Below, in pieces: positions 50,301 through 61,555 of a stretch of DNA of 64,000 nucleotides. Every line of letters starts with the position of its first letter. Within the stretch, counting starts at the first letter, position 1. The DNA comes from Monocercomonoides exilis (Eukaryota > Preaxostyla > Oxymonadida > Polymastigidae), in the NCBI GenBank assembly GCA_001643675.2, contig LSRY02000007.1:1690001-1754000 (forward strand). The letters run 5' to 3'. The translations under genes were made by a program, and so were the position numbers. The notes under the pieces are model-generated. The model ran no database searches and was not told the DNA's origin. It was given only the letters and a program-made list of their open reading frames with translations.

Positions 50301-53300
50301 TAACAAGTCCTGGCTGGATGTGGTGAACAGCTGATGAGATGCTCTGGCAGGGGTTTGTTGGCAATCCACACTGGCGAGTGTCTGCCGAATCGAGACACAC
50401 AAAGATCTGGGGTGCATACAAGAAGGTGATCAAGGGGATCAAGTCCACATCCTGCTCATCGGCATCACTCGCACAGATGGACTTGTTCAACTGGAGAGAC
50501 TCCTGGGTGAAGTCGAGGGCAAAGAGTGTTTCGTTGATCTGCTGCTCGATCGACTGACAGTTGATGAATATATCCTTCCCCACCAGTGCATCATTCATTG
50601 TGAATCGGATCTCTGATATTTTCAGCGGGAGAAAAGATAGTTCATCAGGAGCTGGTGCTGGAGATGAGGGATCCACACAATCAAACATCATTCCGCCTCC
50701 CCTTCCATCCACAGTCGAGCACCTGCAGAGTGTGAATGAGCATTGCCTCACCTCCACCGATGACTCTTGGCTCTTCACACACATCATCAGTGCTCCTCCC
50801 CTTTCACTCGCCTCACTCACACACCGGCTGAATGTGCACTTCTCAACAACACTCTCCACAGGATCGAACACTCCGAGGCAAAGAATGGTTGCGCTGTCAC
50901 CAGAGCATGTGTTGTTGGCAAATGAGGACGACTGGATTTGGAGAGAGCAACAAGGCTTATCTGACACTTCGTTATGAGCAGATGAATTCACAGACAGATG
51001 AGATGGTGTTCTTTCGAATGACACAAGAGAGCACGAAGATGTCGAGACATTCGAGACTGTCATGTTGGAAATGGCGATTGACTGAGAAGGAAGTGAAACA
51101 AGGAGAAATGGGTGAGTGGTTGAGAACGAGGACAATGTGCAATTGTCAATCAATAGACTTCCCTCTGAAACACTCAACAAAGTGAATGAGACAGATTCAC
51201 TTGAACTTTGAGGTGTGAAAGAGCAGTGCTTCATTTGGAGAAGCGATGAGGAAGTTGAGGATCTGATGAATGTTCTGTGGTGGGCAAATGTTGTTGGGGT
51301 GTGGAAGGAGAGAACCTCAAGTGAAAGATGGATTGAAGAATGGATCATCCATTCTTCATTTCCAACAGGATCAACGCCCACACCAATCCCTGACTCATTG
51401 TCTTTCCCAATGAATTTCATTGGGATGTGTTCTGATTCAACAGAAGATGAAAGGGAAAGGGATGAGGTGAGTGAAGAAATATGAGACACTGAGATGGACA
51501 ATCCATCTTCATCATCAGAAGCACTTCCATGGAGTGGAGTGAATTTGAGGGAGATGAGATGGGAGATAGATCTGCATGGAGCAACAGCATATCCACATCC
51601 ACTGAAGTCTCCTCCTTCCTCCCCATCGACAAACCCATTCCCACTGAAGTTGCTCCACAGATACAACACAAGCGGAATCACAAATCCAACCCCTGTGCTG
51701 CTTCTCTCCCACCCACACAGCTCCTCCATCGATGACTTCTCCTTCTCACTCATCTCCCAGCAGAAATGCGCTGAATCTACAACCTCATCCAGAGAGCTCC
51801 CATTCACAAACACATTCTTCCCTTTCCAGGCACAACACCCCATAAACCTCATATCCAGGAGAACAAATTGAGTTGCCTCATCCTCCAATGACAGAAATAT
51901 TCCTCCTCCCAAACCATCTTCTTTTCCTTCTTCTCTCTTTCCTGCACAGCACCCTTCAAACTTCGATGATCCATTCACGACCATTTCATCATTGCCTCTC
52001 AGACACACATGCAATCCTCCCCCTTTTGCTCTGTTCCCCTTTGCCCAGCATCCATTCAATGTGCAGTTGTCAATTATCAGTTGCTTCTTTTCTAGCACAT
52101 GTATTCTTGGCTCATCTTCAATATAAAGACAAGCTCCATCTCCATTCTCTTTTGTGATTCCCTCAAAAACACACTCAACGCAATTGACAACAAAACTGCT
52201 CCCCTTCCCTTCAATCAACGAATGTGATGAAAACACCATTGCTCCTTTTGTCTCAAACATTTCCATCTTCAACTCCCCTCCAACTACACTCACAAAGTAG
52301 AATCCAATCTCACTCCCCGACTCAAATGTTGAATTCATTGATGAGCAGTTTGAAAGAGTGAGAGAGGAAGTGGAAGTGGAGAGTGTAATGAAAGAGTGGG
52401 CATCTGAGAGAGAAGAAGGAAGGGAGAAACAGATATTATATATTGAGCACTCGGTGGGGACACTCACCAGCCATTGATTGGAGAGCTCTGCTTGTGGTGC
52501 ATGCACATCAACAACCATCCCCTTTTGCTCACATGAGATGTTCCAAGCTGGTCCATCCATCGTCATCTCCTCATCCAGTTCATATCCCTCTCCAACAACA
52601 ATCTGCCTTTGTGATGAGCCAAATCTGATCTGAGCAGCATGCATTATCGTCTGACATGGGAAATTGTTGAATCCACAAAAATTCGAATCAAAAACCCAGT
52701 TCCCATCAGTTCCTCCAACATGTGCTGGAGGTTGGAATGATTCCAAAAATACATTCAAAGGAAATGAACCCATTTCACTCAGACTTCTATCAAAGCCCAT
52801 CAACTCTTCATATCCCAGTCCATTCAGCGAAACATGAATCTTTTCCAAATTGATTGTCTCGCCATTCATATTGCGTCCATTCACATAGATATCTCTCCCT
52901 CCCTCTCTTGCCTCACAATCCACAAAACTCACTGATGAAATCACAAAGTCTTCTGCCTCATCTTCCAGCCAAAGAAACAATCCTCCTCCACACTTGCTGC
53001 ATGAACACGAGTCGAGTGTGGTTAGAAACGAGGAGGATCCCATTCTGAATGTGCTGGTGGACGATGTCATGTCAATCCTGATCCCTCCTCCACTCCCACT
53101 CCTGCACTCACAGTTCACGATTGTCGTGTTCCACAGACAAAATGACTCTCCCTCACTGATTGTCTTTGACACCACTGCTCCATCTCCTTCTGTTTTGATC
53201 ACATGTGAAAAGTTGGAATTGGCAACAAAACATTCATCACTGTTTGGAAGTGGAGAAGATGAAGACAGCAACAACAATGAAGCAGAAGAGGTTTCTTGAA

Positions 53301-55553
53301 AGAGACTGGCTTTGGACAATATGTTCTCGACAATGCAATCAGTCATTCGAAAGTTGGCTAAATTCACCTCAAACAAACTGTTCAAATATTCTTTTGAGGG
53401 ATGACCTTCCTGATTCAATGGGGTGCTGATGACAAGCTCTTGAAGAAATAATTGAGAATTTGAGGAGCTCAGTCGGAACAATCTTGAACTTTCATGAGAG
53501 TCAAACACAATGCTCAAAGAAGACAGTTTGCATATCCCGTCATCCACATTCAGAAACACTTTGTCTGCTCCAACACGAACTGGACTCAGTTGAGTCAGAT
53601 CCTTTCCTCTCCCTTGAATAGAAATTCTCTTTCCTTCCACAACAAAACCATTTAATTCAATCATCTCATAAGTTCCCTCAATCAGCATGACTCTGCTTTT
53701 TGTTAAGGTGTCTTCCAATGTGAATTTCAAGGAGCTGCAACCATCCTCAACAGTCAACCCACAGAGCGCATTGTTGTTTCCTCCATCTGGAATGACATAT
53801 CTCACAAGAAATCCATTTGGCAACCAATCATTCTTTGGACCTAATGAGGAGCTCACACATCTGCTCTCTCCACTTGTCAATGAATAACATTCCACAAATG
53901 GTCTTTCTTTTATCTTTACATCAGTATCATAAAAATACGCATCGGATGCCTGTGAGGCAGAATTATTGAAGAAGAAACAATAGAAACAAAACTTTGTATT
54001 CAATTCAAGAGGACTAACATTAATCCACATTCCTCCTCCATTTGAATTCTTTGCAGAACAATTTTGAAAGATGCATTCACTCATAATGAAAAAAGTTGGA
54101 AGATAAGTCCTAATGAGTAATGCGCCTCCATAATCATTATTTGATGTGTCATTTTCACATGTGATATTCAATAAAAGAATTGGCGATCCATTTTCGAGAG
54201 AATTCAAATTGCATTCAGTTGAGATGGAAGGACTTTCTTCATTCAAGAAAATACAACCTCCAAATGCGTTTGTGAATCCGTTTTTCACTATCGTATGAAC
54301 AATATCATAACATTGTGATTTATCGATACAGATTGAACCTCCATGAGTTCCTGCAATATTGTTATTTCTTTTTCCAAAGCAATAATCGAATGAACAGTTC
54401 CCTATTCTTGTGCTTAAAGAATCAAAAACGCAAATTGCTCCTCCCCATCTACCACAGGAACAATTCTGAAATTAAAAAAAAAAAAGAAAAGAGAAAAAGA
54501 CAACAAAAAAATATTTAAATTCAATAACTTTTATATTTTGTGATTGATTTAAAAAACAAATCAAACCTTAAAAATGCAGCTCTTAACACTCAGTGTTGAT
54601 GAAGGACCGTTGAAAAAAATGGCCCCTCCACTTGTGTGAAATCCTATATCGATTGCAGAATTATCTGTTGCGTGTTGATTGACAAATTCAGTATTTAGAA
54701 AGCTCCAATCCTCTTTGACCTCCACTCTTGAACTTGAATTCATTGTTCTGGCACAATGCATCACACTTGTGTTGAAAGCATGCAATGCATGATTGCTGTA
54801 TCCAATTCCTCCATAAAACACATTTTCACTTCCACATAATTCACATCCAGAAATGATAAATGCTCCATTTCCTTTCTGAAGCTCTGTTGTTTCTGAACAA
54901 AATGGATCCTTCTTTTGAGTGGAAGAAATGTTTGAGAAGAAACATTTGGTGATGGATAAAGAAGATGAAGGCGAGGACTCAATAATCGGAGTATTTTCAA
55001 ATACAAGATTGGATAATGTTGAGGATGATAATGTGATTGCTTCAAAATCATTCCCAATCCATTTCTTGCTGGCTGAATGCTCAGAAACCACTAACTGTGG
55101 CATTCGATTGACTTGACATTTTGTGTTCAAAGATATGTTGTTGAAGAATGTTCTTCCATGAGCAATTCTGAACAGACCACTTGCCTTCTCATCATTGCAC
55201 AATATCATGCACCCGAATACTGCAACATTGGATAAAGTTCCAGCAACAACATTTGTTACTCCTCTTATTTGAAACTGTAACTTTGAAAATATTGTGGATG
55301 AATTCATCGATGAAAATGAAGTTCTCAAACAAGAAAACTCCAATATTCCATCATCTCGAAAATTAGTGGATCGATCTTCACTGTAGCCATTTTGTGAATT
55401 TTTCAATTTTGGATTGGATAATGAATATTCATCGTTTTTGGAGAATCCGAAAAGGGATGATTCATCATTCGTATTTCGCAAAGAATTGTATTCAAAAGCA
55501 TTAACATTCAAGTTAAAACTCAGAGTTGAAATCAGATGAATGATTAACAGCAT
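47356..55553 (-). CDS. Beta-helix surface receptor with pseudokinase-like tail
   Basis: Two exons, 55553-54567 and 54465-47356, are joined at a GTTTGA donor and encode 2,698 residues. A signal peptide (MLLIIHLISTLSFNLNVNAF) starts the protein. The ectodomain, about residues 30-2,240, is built of right-handed beta-helix-like repeats with NC..GGG turns and three CG..PC modules (CGFNNFPCQTIMHAA, CGYAVAPCRSISHL, CGLPTNPCQSISSAV), and many N-x-S/T sites. One transmembrane helix (WALIVIVIFAIMFLIVLIVS, about 2246-2272) leads to a cytosolic region. It ends in a kinase C-lobe: WKAPELL (APE segment, about 2558), FSIGMMLWECLTLQIPFGEY, VNGERPYID, ECLSRTESNRPSL. No glycine loop, VAIK lysine, HRD or DFG is visible, and the F-helix Asp is missing, so catalysis is unlikely. 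It is probably a cell-surface adhesin or sensor. Confidence 0.85.
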
Positions 55554-56061
55554 GCAGGAATAAATTTTTATTTTTCCTGCAACTTTAATTTTCTAAAATT
55601 TGGGTGTTGTTGATCATCCAAAAATTATAATGGTTTTGAAAAATGAAACTTTTATTTGCATGATTATTGCCAACTTTTGATTTGAAGATAACAACAAAAC
55701 ATGTTGACCTTGACGTACTCATGGATAGGTATTCATTTTTATTAAAGGAAAAAAATCTTCTTAATCTTTACAGCTTCCTTTTCAATTGCAATTGTTCATA
55801 TGGTACAGAATTCTTGCATTTATGAAAAAATCAATGATTTGTTCCAAACTTTTTCTGCTATTGTATTATTATAATTCTGACATTTTCATTCAAAACAAAA
55901 TATAATAATATTAAAAAGTCGAGAAAATATTTTGGAAGTGCTGTGTGGAATAAAATTTATAAAACAAAAAATACGTCCCATTTAGAAAATCAATATATTT
56001 TAATTTATATATTTGTTTTGGAGTGTTTTTATTTATCGAAAAAACTCTATTTATATTTTTA

Positions 56062-56097
<36 letters not shown>

Positions 56098-56505
56098 GGT
56101 GTGTGTGTGTGTGTGTTTCAATCAGGAAAATAATCATCCTTTGTTGGAGCTGTCAAGGAGTAAAGTTCATTCAAAGTTAATGAATGTTTTATTGAAGAGA
56201 AAAATGACCGCAAAGATGATGATGACAAAGATGATGAGCCAGTTTTTGTTGAAGAAAATGTTGACATCATCGTAGTCTCAATGGATGTCGGAGATGGAGA
56301 GGAGCATTTTGAGGTATATGGGTATGATATGGGAGTTTTCATTTTGGGTTTGAACAACTTTTTTATGAATCAACGACATAATTAATGATTGTGTTGTGCA
56401 TTGTTGAGCGTCGGAAATGTTTTTTCGAAAAAAATAAAAAGAATAAAAAAAAGAAATTTGCAAAAAATAGAGGTACATAGTCAGAGGTTTTTTCCTCCTA
56501 TGAAG
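55554..56505. other. Spacer with repeats and a coding-like fragment
   Basis: It contains part of a dispersed repeat (55,805-55,888), a 31-T run with (GT)n at about 56,065-56,116, and a plus-strand 71-codon frame at 56,164-56,384 (acidic, VDIIVVSMDVGDGEEHFEVY) lacking a start codon. That fragment may be a terminal exon or relic. No complete gene is seen. Confidence 0.45.
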
Positions 56506-57506
56506 CTAATCCTGACGATTCTTCGTCACCGATTCTTCATGAAAAATATCATCAATGCCAGGAATGTCAGTATCTTCGTCTTCTGTGTCAGGTTCTGGTT
56601 CAGGCGCTTGGGGTTCCACAGGTTTGTAATATGAAATGTGCATCAAAATATCAGAAAATTCATAATCTTTCGATGATTTCACCATTTGCATAGCCAAATG
56701 ATCAGGAATCAGTGATTTCCTTACTCCATGAAGGGGAAAAGACTTTCTGAGAGTGCCCCAAAATCCCTCAATTGTATTGGTGCAGGCTCCACTTTCAGGA
56801 TCCACAAAATGTCGTTTGTGACACACCGTTTTGTGTGTGTAATTGTGAAGATTCAAAGTGGAATAGGAATTCCACTCGTCAGACATGATTGTAGTTCCCG
56901 GGCGAATTCTTTCCAGTATGATTGGAAGCAAAGTTTCTATACGACGATTGGGCGCAATCATCACGAATCTTGGTCCAGCTCCTCCACCTTCCAATCTCTC
57001 TTCCCCACCAAAAATCCAAATCTGTTCTTTTCTCCTTCCTCTCTTGAATTTTCTCCTTCTCCGGACAGCCTCATCAATCTCTACTGTCTTTCCTTCCCCT
57101 CCTATTTGGACTTGGCTCTCATTCCACACATTCATGTACACAACTTTAACAACACTCCCCCAAAATCCAATTGTCTTTCTGTTTATTCCTATAAATCTTG
57201 AAATATGCTTTATGGAAATTCCCTCCTAATACAATAAAGGAATCCTCATTGTTTTCCCCAATCCAGTTTTATTTTGTGAAAAGAATGTTCCATCGAAAAC
57301 TGATTTTTTGAAATACATTTGGAACAGTACCAATATTTATAGAACTTCTCCCTCTTCAGAACCTTCATAAATCTTTGGCACTTGAGACACTGCATAATTC
57401 TCCCACCAAAAATGTTCATGAAAAACCACCTCCATTTTGCATCTTCATCGTGGAATAGATAGTCAAGCTCATTCGTTTTTGTAATATCAAAAATGTGCTC
57501 AGCCAT
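56506..57506 (-). pseudogene. Merlin/ISXO2-like transposase, disrupted 5' part
   Basis: From ATG 57506 the first segment holds a zinc ribbon (CLKCQRF...WYCSKC), as in ISXO2-type transposases. It then breaks at about 57,250: a frame change, followed by a TAG before EGISIKHISRFIGINRKTIG, the helix-turn-helix expected at that place. The following frame is open to 56,506 and carries the catalytic domain, VEIDEAV (first Asp), IMSDEWNSY (second Asp) and NTIEGFWGTLRKSF (Glu position), plus an acidic tail. Merlin elements are cut-and-paste DNA transposons. The catalytic half is intact, so damage may be recent. I found only weak candidates for terminal repeats (GTCGGAAA near 56,410 and its complement TTTCCGAC near 57,590). 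Confidence 0.8.
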
Positions 57507-57536
57507 ATAAAAAAAAATAATAATTTGATTTCCCAA

Positions 57537-58285
57537 AATTATGTGAAAATGACCTTATTTCATCAATTACTATTGTATCTGAAAACGAGTTTCCGACAAC
57601 TGTCATGCATGTTTTTTATCATAATAATAGTTAACAAGATGTTCAAATGAAGTTTTTCACTCTTTTGAAAACTCCCATATAATACACTTATTCCCATTTT
57701 GAATATGAATCTTAATAAAAAACAGTTGTTTTGATTTAATGATCTTTATAAGTGCATTTTTGTTTTAATATCAATCAAAAAGAGATAAATTAATTAATAA
57801 TCTGATAGATTTTTTTTTTATTTTTGATTAAAAAAATTGCATCACAAAAAATAAGAAATTTAAATATTCGTGTTTCCACAAACAATTGGAAAAAAAACTT
57901 TTGTGTTAAACAAGTTTTAAACATTGCTTCAACATATGGGGCAAAGAACGAATTTTCAAAATTTTGTTGTACTAGACACAAAAAATATTGTTTAACCTAT
58001 TAATATTCACCAAATGGGTGATTATTTTCGATATCAAATTTTTTCTTTCAAATATTCAGGTTCAAAATTTTCCCTTGAATATCACTGAATGAGCACCGAA
58101 AAATGAAAAGGCTTATTGAATCCATTTTAATCTTTGATTCAGTAAAAACACTTGATGTTCAAAACAATTATCATGCTTTTTTTCTTTTGAAATAAAAATT
58201 TCTTTCGAAAAACTTTCAATCTTTTAAAATTCATCACCCTGAAAAAATATATGATTTCAAAAATAATCACCCAAATATTATTCAA
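57537..58285. other. AT-rich spacer
   Basis: About 750 bp right of the Merlin transposase with no coding or structural feature, apart from the candidate repeat end near 57,590. Confidence 0.5.
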
Positions 58286-58289
58286 AATC

Positions 58290-58515
58290 AAAAAACTTTC
58301 AACCAAAGTCGAAAAACTTTCAAACGAAATCAAAAATTTTCATTCGAAGTCGGAAAACTTTCATTCAAAGTCGAAAGTTTTCATTCGAAATCGAAAAAGT
58401 TTCATTCAAAGTCGAAAATTATTATTCAAAGTCGAAAAAGTTGCAAACGAAATCGAAAATTTTTCAATCGAAATCGAAAAACTTTCAAGCAAAGTCGAAA
58501 GTTCGAAAAACTTCA
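58290..58515. repeat. 21-bp minisatellite
   Basis: About ten degenerate units of 20-21 bp, with consensus close to CTTTCATTCAAAGTCGAAAA. Units alternate between AAAGTC and GAAATC cores. Any open frame here is repeat translation. Confidence 0.85.
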
Positions 58516-59007
58516 AATTTTCAAAAAGTTGACAAAAATCAAATAAAATCAAAAACCATTTTTATTGTTGACATATCGATGATATTTGTAATTATAATGA
58601 TTTTTCATCTTTTTTCCGTCATATTTTTATTCTTCATTTTGTCCGATTGCAAATTTAAAAAAACATGAGATGAATTTTCACATATTTTTGTCTCATTTCA
58701 ATTGAAAGCACACTTTTTCGCAGAAAATTCACCAAAGAAAATTTTTGTTTTCATAACCAATTTTGAAAAGAATGATGAATACAGTGTTGGCTCTCTTATT
58801 TCGTGTTTTCTCATTATCAAAAAAACTCATTTCATATTGAATGAAACAGATAATAAAAGTTTTGATTAGAATTTTATTTTTGAGTTTATTTTGATTTGAA
58901 ATCATCAAAATTTGTTGAAAACAACAACACAAACGTTGCTGATAAAAAAACATAAACAGATAATTGATATTTTTCTTCTATTGATCTCTCTTTATTAAAC
59001 GTTTATT

Positions 59008-59075
59008 TTATAGAAAATTTTCGATTTCGTTTGAAACTTTTTCAACTTTGAATGAAAGTTTTCCGACTTTGAATT
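59008..59075. repeat. Inverted copies of the 21-bp minisatellite
   Basis: About 2.5 units of the same minisatellite in reverse orientation (ATTTTCGATTTCGTTTGAAA, then AACTTTGAATGAAAGTTTTC). Together with 58,290-58,515 they flank about 490 bp of unique AT-rich DNA. Confidence 0.7.
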
Positions 59076-59429
59076 TTTTTTTGTGTATCTTTTCAAAATA
59101 GATTTTCGTATTTGAAAACAAGTATCACTGATGTCATTACATAATGTGTGGTGATCTCGCATGTATTTCATAAAATGAACCGTTTTGTTGATTATTTTTG
59201 TTCACAAAAAGGTTATCGGAAGTGCAAATTTTTTATTAGAAAAATCCTGAAGTGCGATATTATTTTCCGTTTATTTAGTTTTTTGGGCTGAAATCTGAAG
59301 ATAATGAATTTTGATTTTTAAAAAAAAATATTAAATATATAGGGTAGTCCTTTTTATTTTGTATAAAGATTTTCAAATGGGTTAATAAAAAATGAATTAT
59401 AAAAAATTATTATGATATAACAGAGTTTT

Positions 59430-59763
59430 GCACTTTGATTGGAATGGACACTAAACAAATTTATGAAAAACTTCAACTTGCTTGCAGTTTGAAGTTTCAA
59501 GATATCCGAACAATCCGTTCATCAAATGTCAAAATTCCACGAAAGGAAGAAATCGACAAGGCATCATAACCGTGGAAAATTATGTTATGAAGATATAATT
59601 AAAATGATTCAACACGCTGTTGATGACAACCCACATATAAGCTGTCGAACTTTGGCGGAGTAATTTCACATTGGGAAAATAACAGTTTCAAAAAATTTCA
59701 CACGAGAAATTTCATTATTAATCTGACAAAATCAGATGGGTTCCATATTCGCTAATTGAAGAT

Positions 59764-59825
<62 letters not shown>

Positions 59826-60420
59826 CGTGTGCAAATTAGCTTCCAGTTGCTAGAAAATTTGGTCAATATACAGAAAAGGAATTTCAAAGGATTAATCACT
59901 GGAGAAGAATCGTTTTTCTTCAAAAGATATAATTCGGATTACGAATGGAGAAAAGATAAATCTGAAACATTAACTGTTGCGATTTTCACGTTTTCAGATT
60001 AGGAAAACATGTTCATTATATTTAATTCGGTTCATGGGTTGTTTTTTCTCAACATTCTTCCAGAAAAAACAAAAATGAATGATGAATATTTTGTGAATTC
60101 TGTTATAAACCATACATGCCAGATACGTGACGAGAAGTCTTTTGTTTCACCAACGGATTTGTTCATTCATTTTTATAACGCTCGTCCTCACATAACTTCA
60201 GTTTCAAAGTATTTTGCAGAAGAAAATCATTAAATATTCTTTCGCATCCGCCAAATTCACCTGATATTGCACCATGTAATTTTTCTCTATTCGGATTCAC
60301 AAAGCAAGCTTTGAAGGGAAAAAGAATTTCTAATTCAGATAAATTGGAAAAAGAAATTAATGAATTCTTCAATCTTTATAGTTCGAAATGATTATTCGAG
60401 TTTTAAATAGTTGGATAAAG
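59430..60420 (+). pseudogene. Fossil mariner-type transposase
   Basis: Plus-strand segments match mariner transposase in order but with many stops. They are a helix-turn-helix stretch (DNPHISCRTLAE, FHIGKITVSKNF), then a 59-A run, NIQKRNFKGLITGEESFFF (first catalytic position), HGLFFLNILPEKTKMNDEYF, DLFIHFYNARPHITSVSKYF (second) and HPPNSPDIAPCNFSLFGF (third). Compared with the usual D-D-D pattern, the first Asp is Glu and the second is Tyr, leaving only the third. With several stops and frame changes the element is dead. Confidence 0.8.
59765..59823. repeat. 59-nt A homopolymer
   Basis: An uninterrupted run of 59 A inside the mariner fossil, at the place where family members have a Lys/Arg-rich linker. 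It probably grew by slippage after inactivation, and its length may be imprecise in an assembly. Confidence 0.95.
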
Positions 60421-60534
60421 CGATTTCAGTTTATCACAACACATAATGGAGATTATTTTTATGAATAATTATTCTTTTAAACATCAATTTTTATTCCGTT
60501 TTTAATTTTTTAAACAAAATATTTATGACCACAC

Positions 60535-60754
60535 AATATGTGGCTGATCCTTTTTGAAATCACACTTTTGTTAGAGTTTCGATAAATATTTTTATCTTTA
60601 TGGGATTTTTGATAAAAATTTGTTTTTGCGATAGCAACATCATAAACAACGTGTATTATCAGTTTTGTTCAATTAATCAAAATCCCATTGAGATTAAAAT
60701 TTTGATCAAAAATAGAACGAAAGTATGATTTCAAAAAGAATCAGCCATGTATTT
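60535..60754. repeat. Fold-back repeat, possible mariner-related MITE
   Basis: Arms 60535-60622 and 60668-60754 are inverted copies with about 80 percent match over about 85 bp and a 45-bp loop. Shared tips are TGGCTGATCCTTTTTGAAAT and TGGCTGATTCTTTTTGAAAT. A weaker resemblance (GGGTAGTCCTTTTT) lies at about 59,343, left of the mariner fossil, so the arms may derive from its terminal repeats. Confidence 0.75.
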
Positions 60755-61054
60755 TTTTCTGAACAAACTTGAATGTTTTTAAATTTCAAAATGATATGTG
60801 TGATAGATTTTTCACGAACAAAAAAAGATAAAAATAAAAGAAAGAAAAGAAAAAGAAAAGAATCAAAAAAGAAAAGAAACAGTTGCCACAAGAATTAAAA
60901 ACCGATCATCATTCTCTTTTGACATTTCCATGATCATGTGAATAATTGAACCATTTATTCATGCTTGCGCACTCCAGTAACATGACGTGTTGTTGATCGT
61001 TTATTCTGAAGATTTATGGTGATCTGTTCTTTCATTATTTTTGGGAAAATACAT

Positions 61055-61420
61055 GCGATTTGGGACGAAAATTTAAGCTTTATGTATTTTGTTCCTCACC
61101 GTTCTTTCAAAGATTTTTTTGGATTTTTTATATTTCTATGTTTAATACTGCAAAATGATGTCAGAATTGAAATAATACGATTGTAGAAAATTTTTGGAAC
61201 AAATCATTGAATTTTTCATAAATGGGACGTAATTTTTTGCTTTATGAATTTTGTTCCATTTTCCTCTTTCAAATATTTTTCTCAAATTTTGGATTTTTCT
61301 GTTATTATTTGCATAGTTTCGTTTGATTTATAATGAAATGAATGTATGAAAAGTTTGGAACAAATCTCAGTTTTTATCATAATTGCAAAAATTTTGTCCC
61401 AAATGCAAGAATTCTGTCCC
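61055..61420. repeat. 165-bp tandem pair and dispersed repeat
   Basis: A unit starting GGGACGAAAATTTAAGCTTT at about 61,057 recurs as GGGACGTAATTTTTTGCTTT at about 61,225, each followed by ATGTATTTTGTTCC or ATGAATTTTGTTCC, a TCTTTCAAA block and, further on, TTTGGAACAAATC. The reverse complement of these units matches 55,805-55,888. The family has no coding potential. Confidence 0.65.
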
Positions 61421-61555
61421 ATTTTTGATGTGCATCTTATGAATTTCAAAATAACTTCTCAAAATTTTGATAAAGTAAAAATAAAATAAATCATTCAAAA
61501 TATTACAAAAAAACCTCAAAAATTTTTGTGTTCCAAAAATGACGCTTTGTACCTA

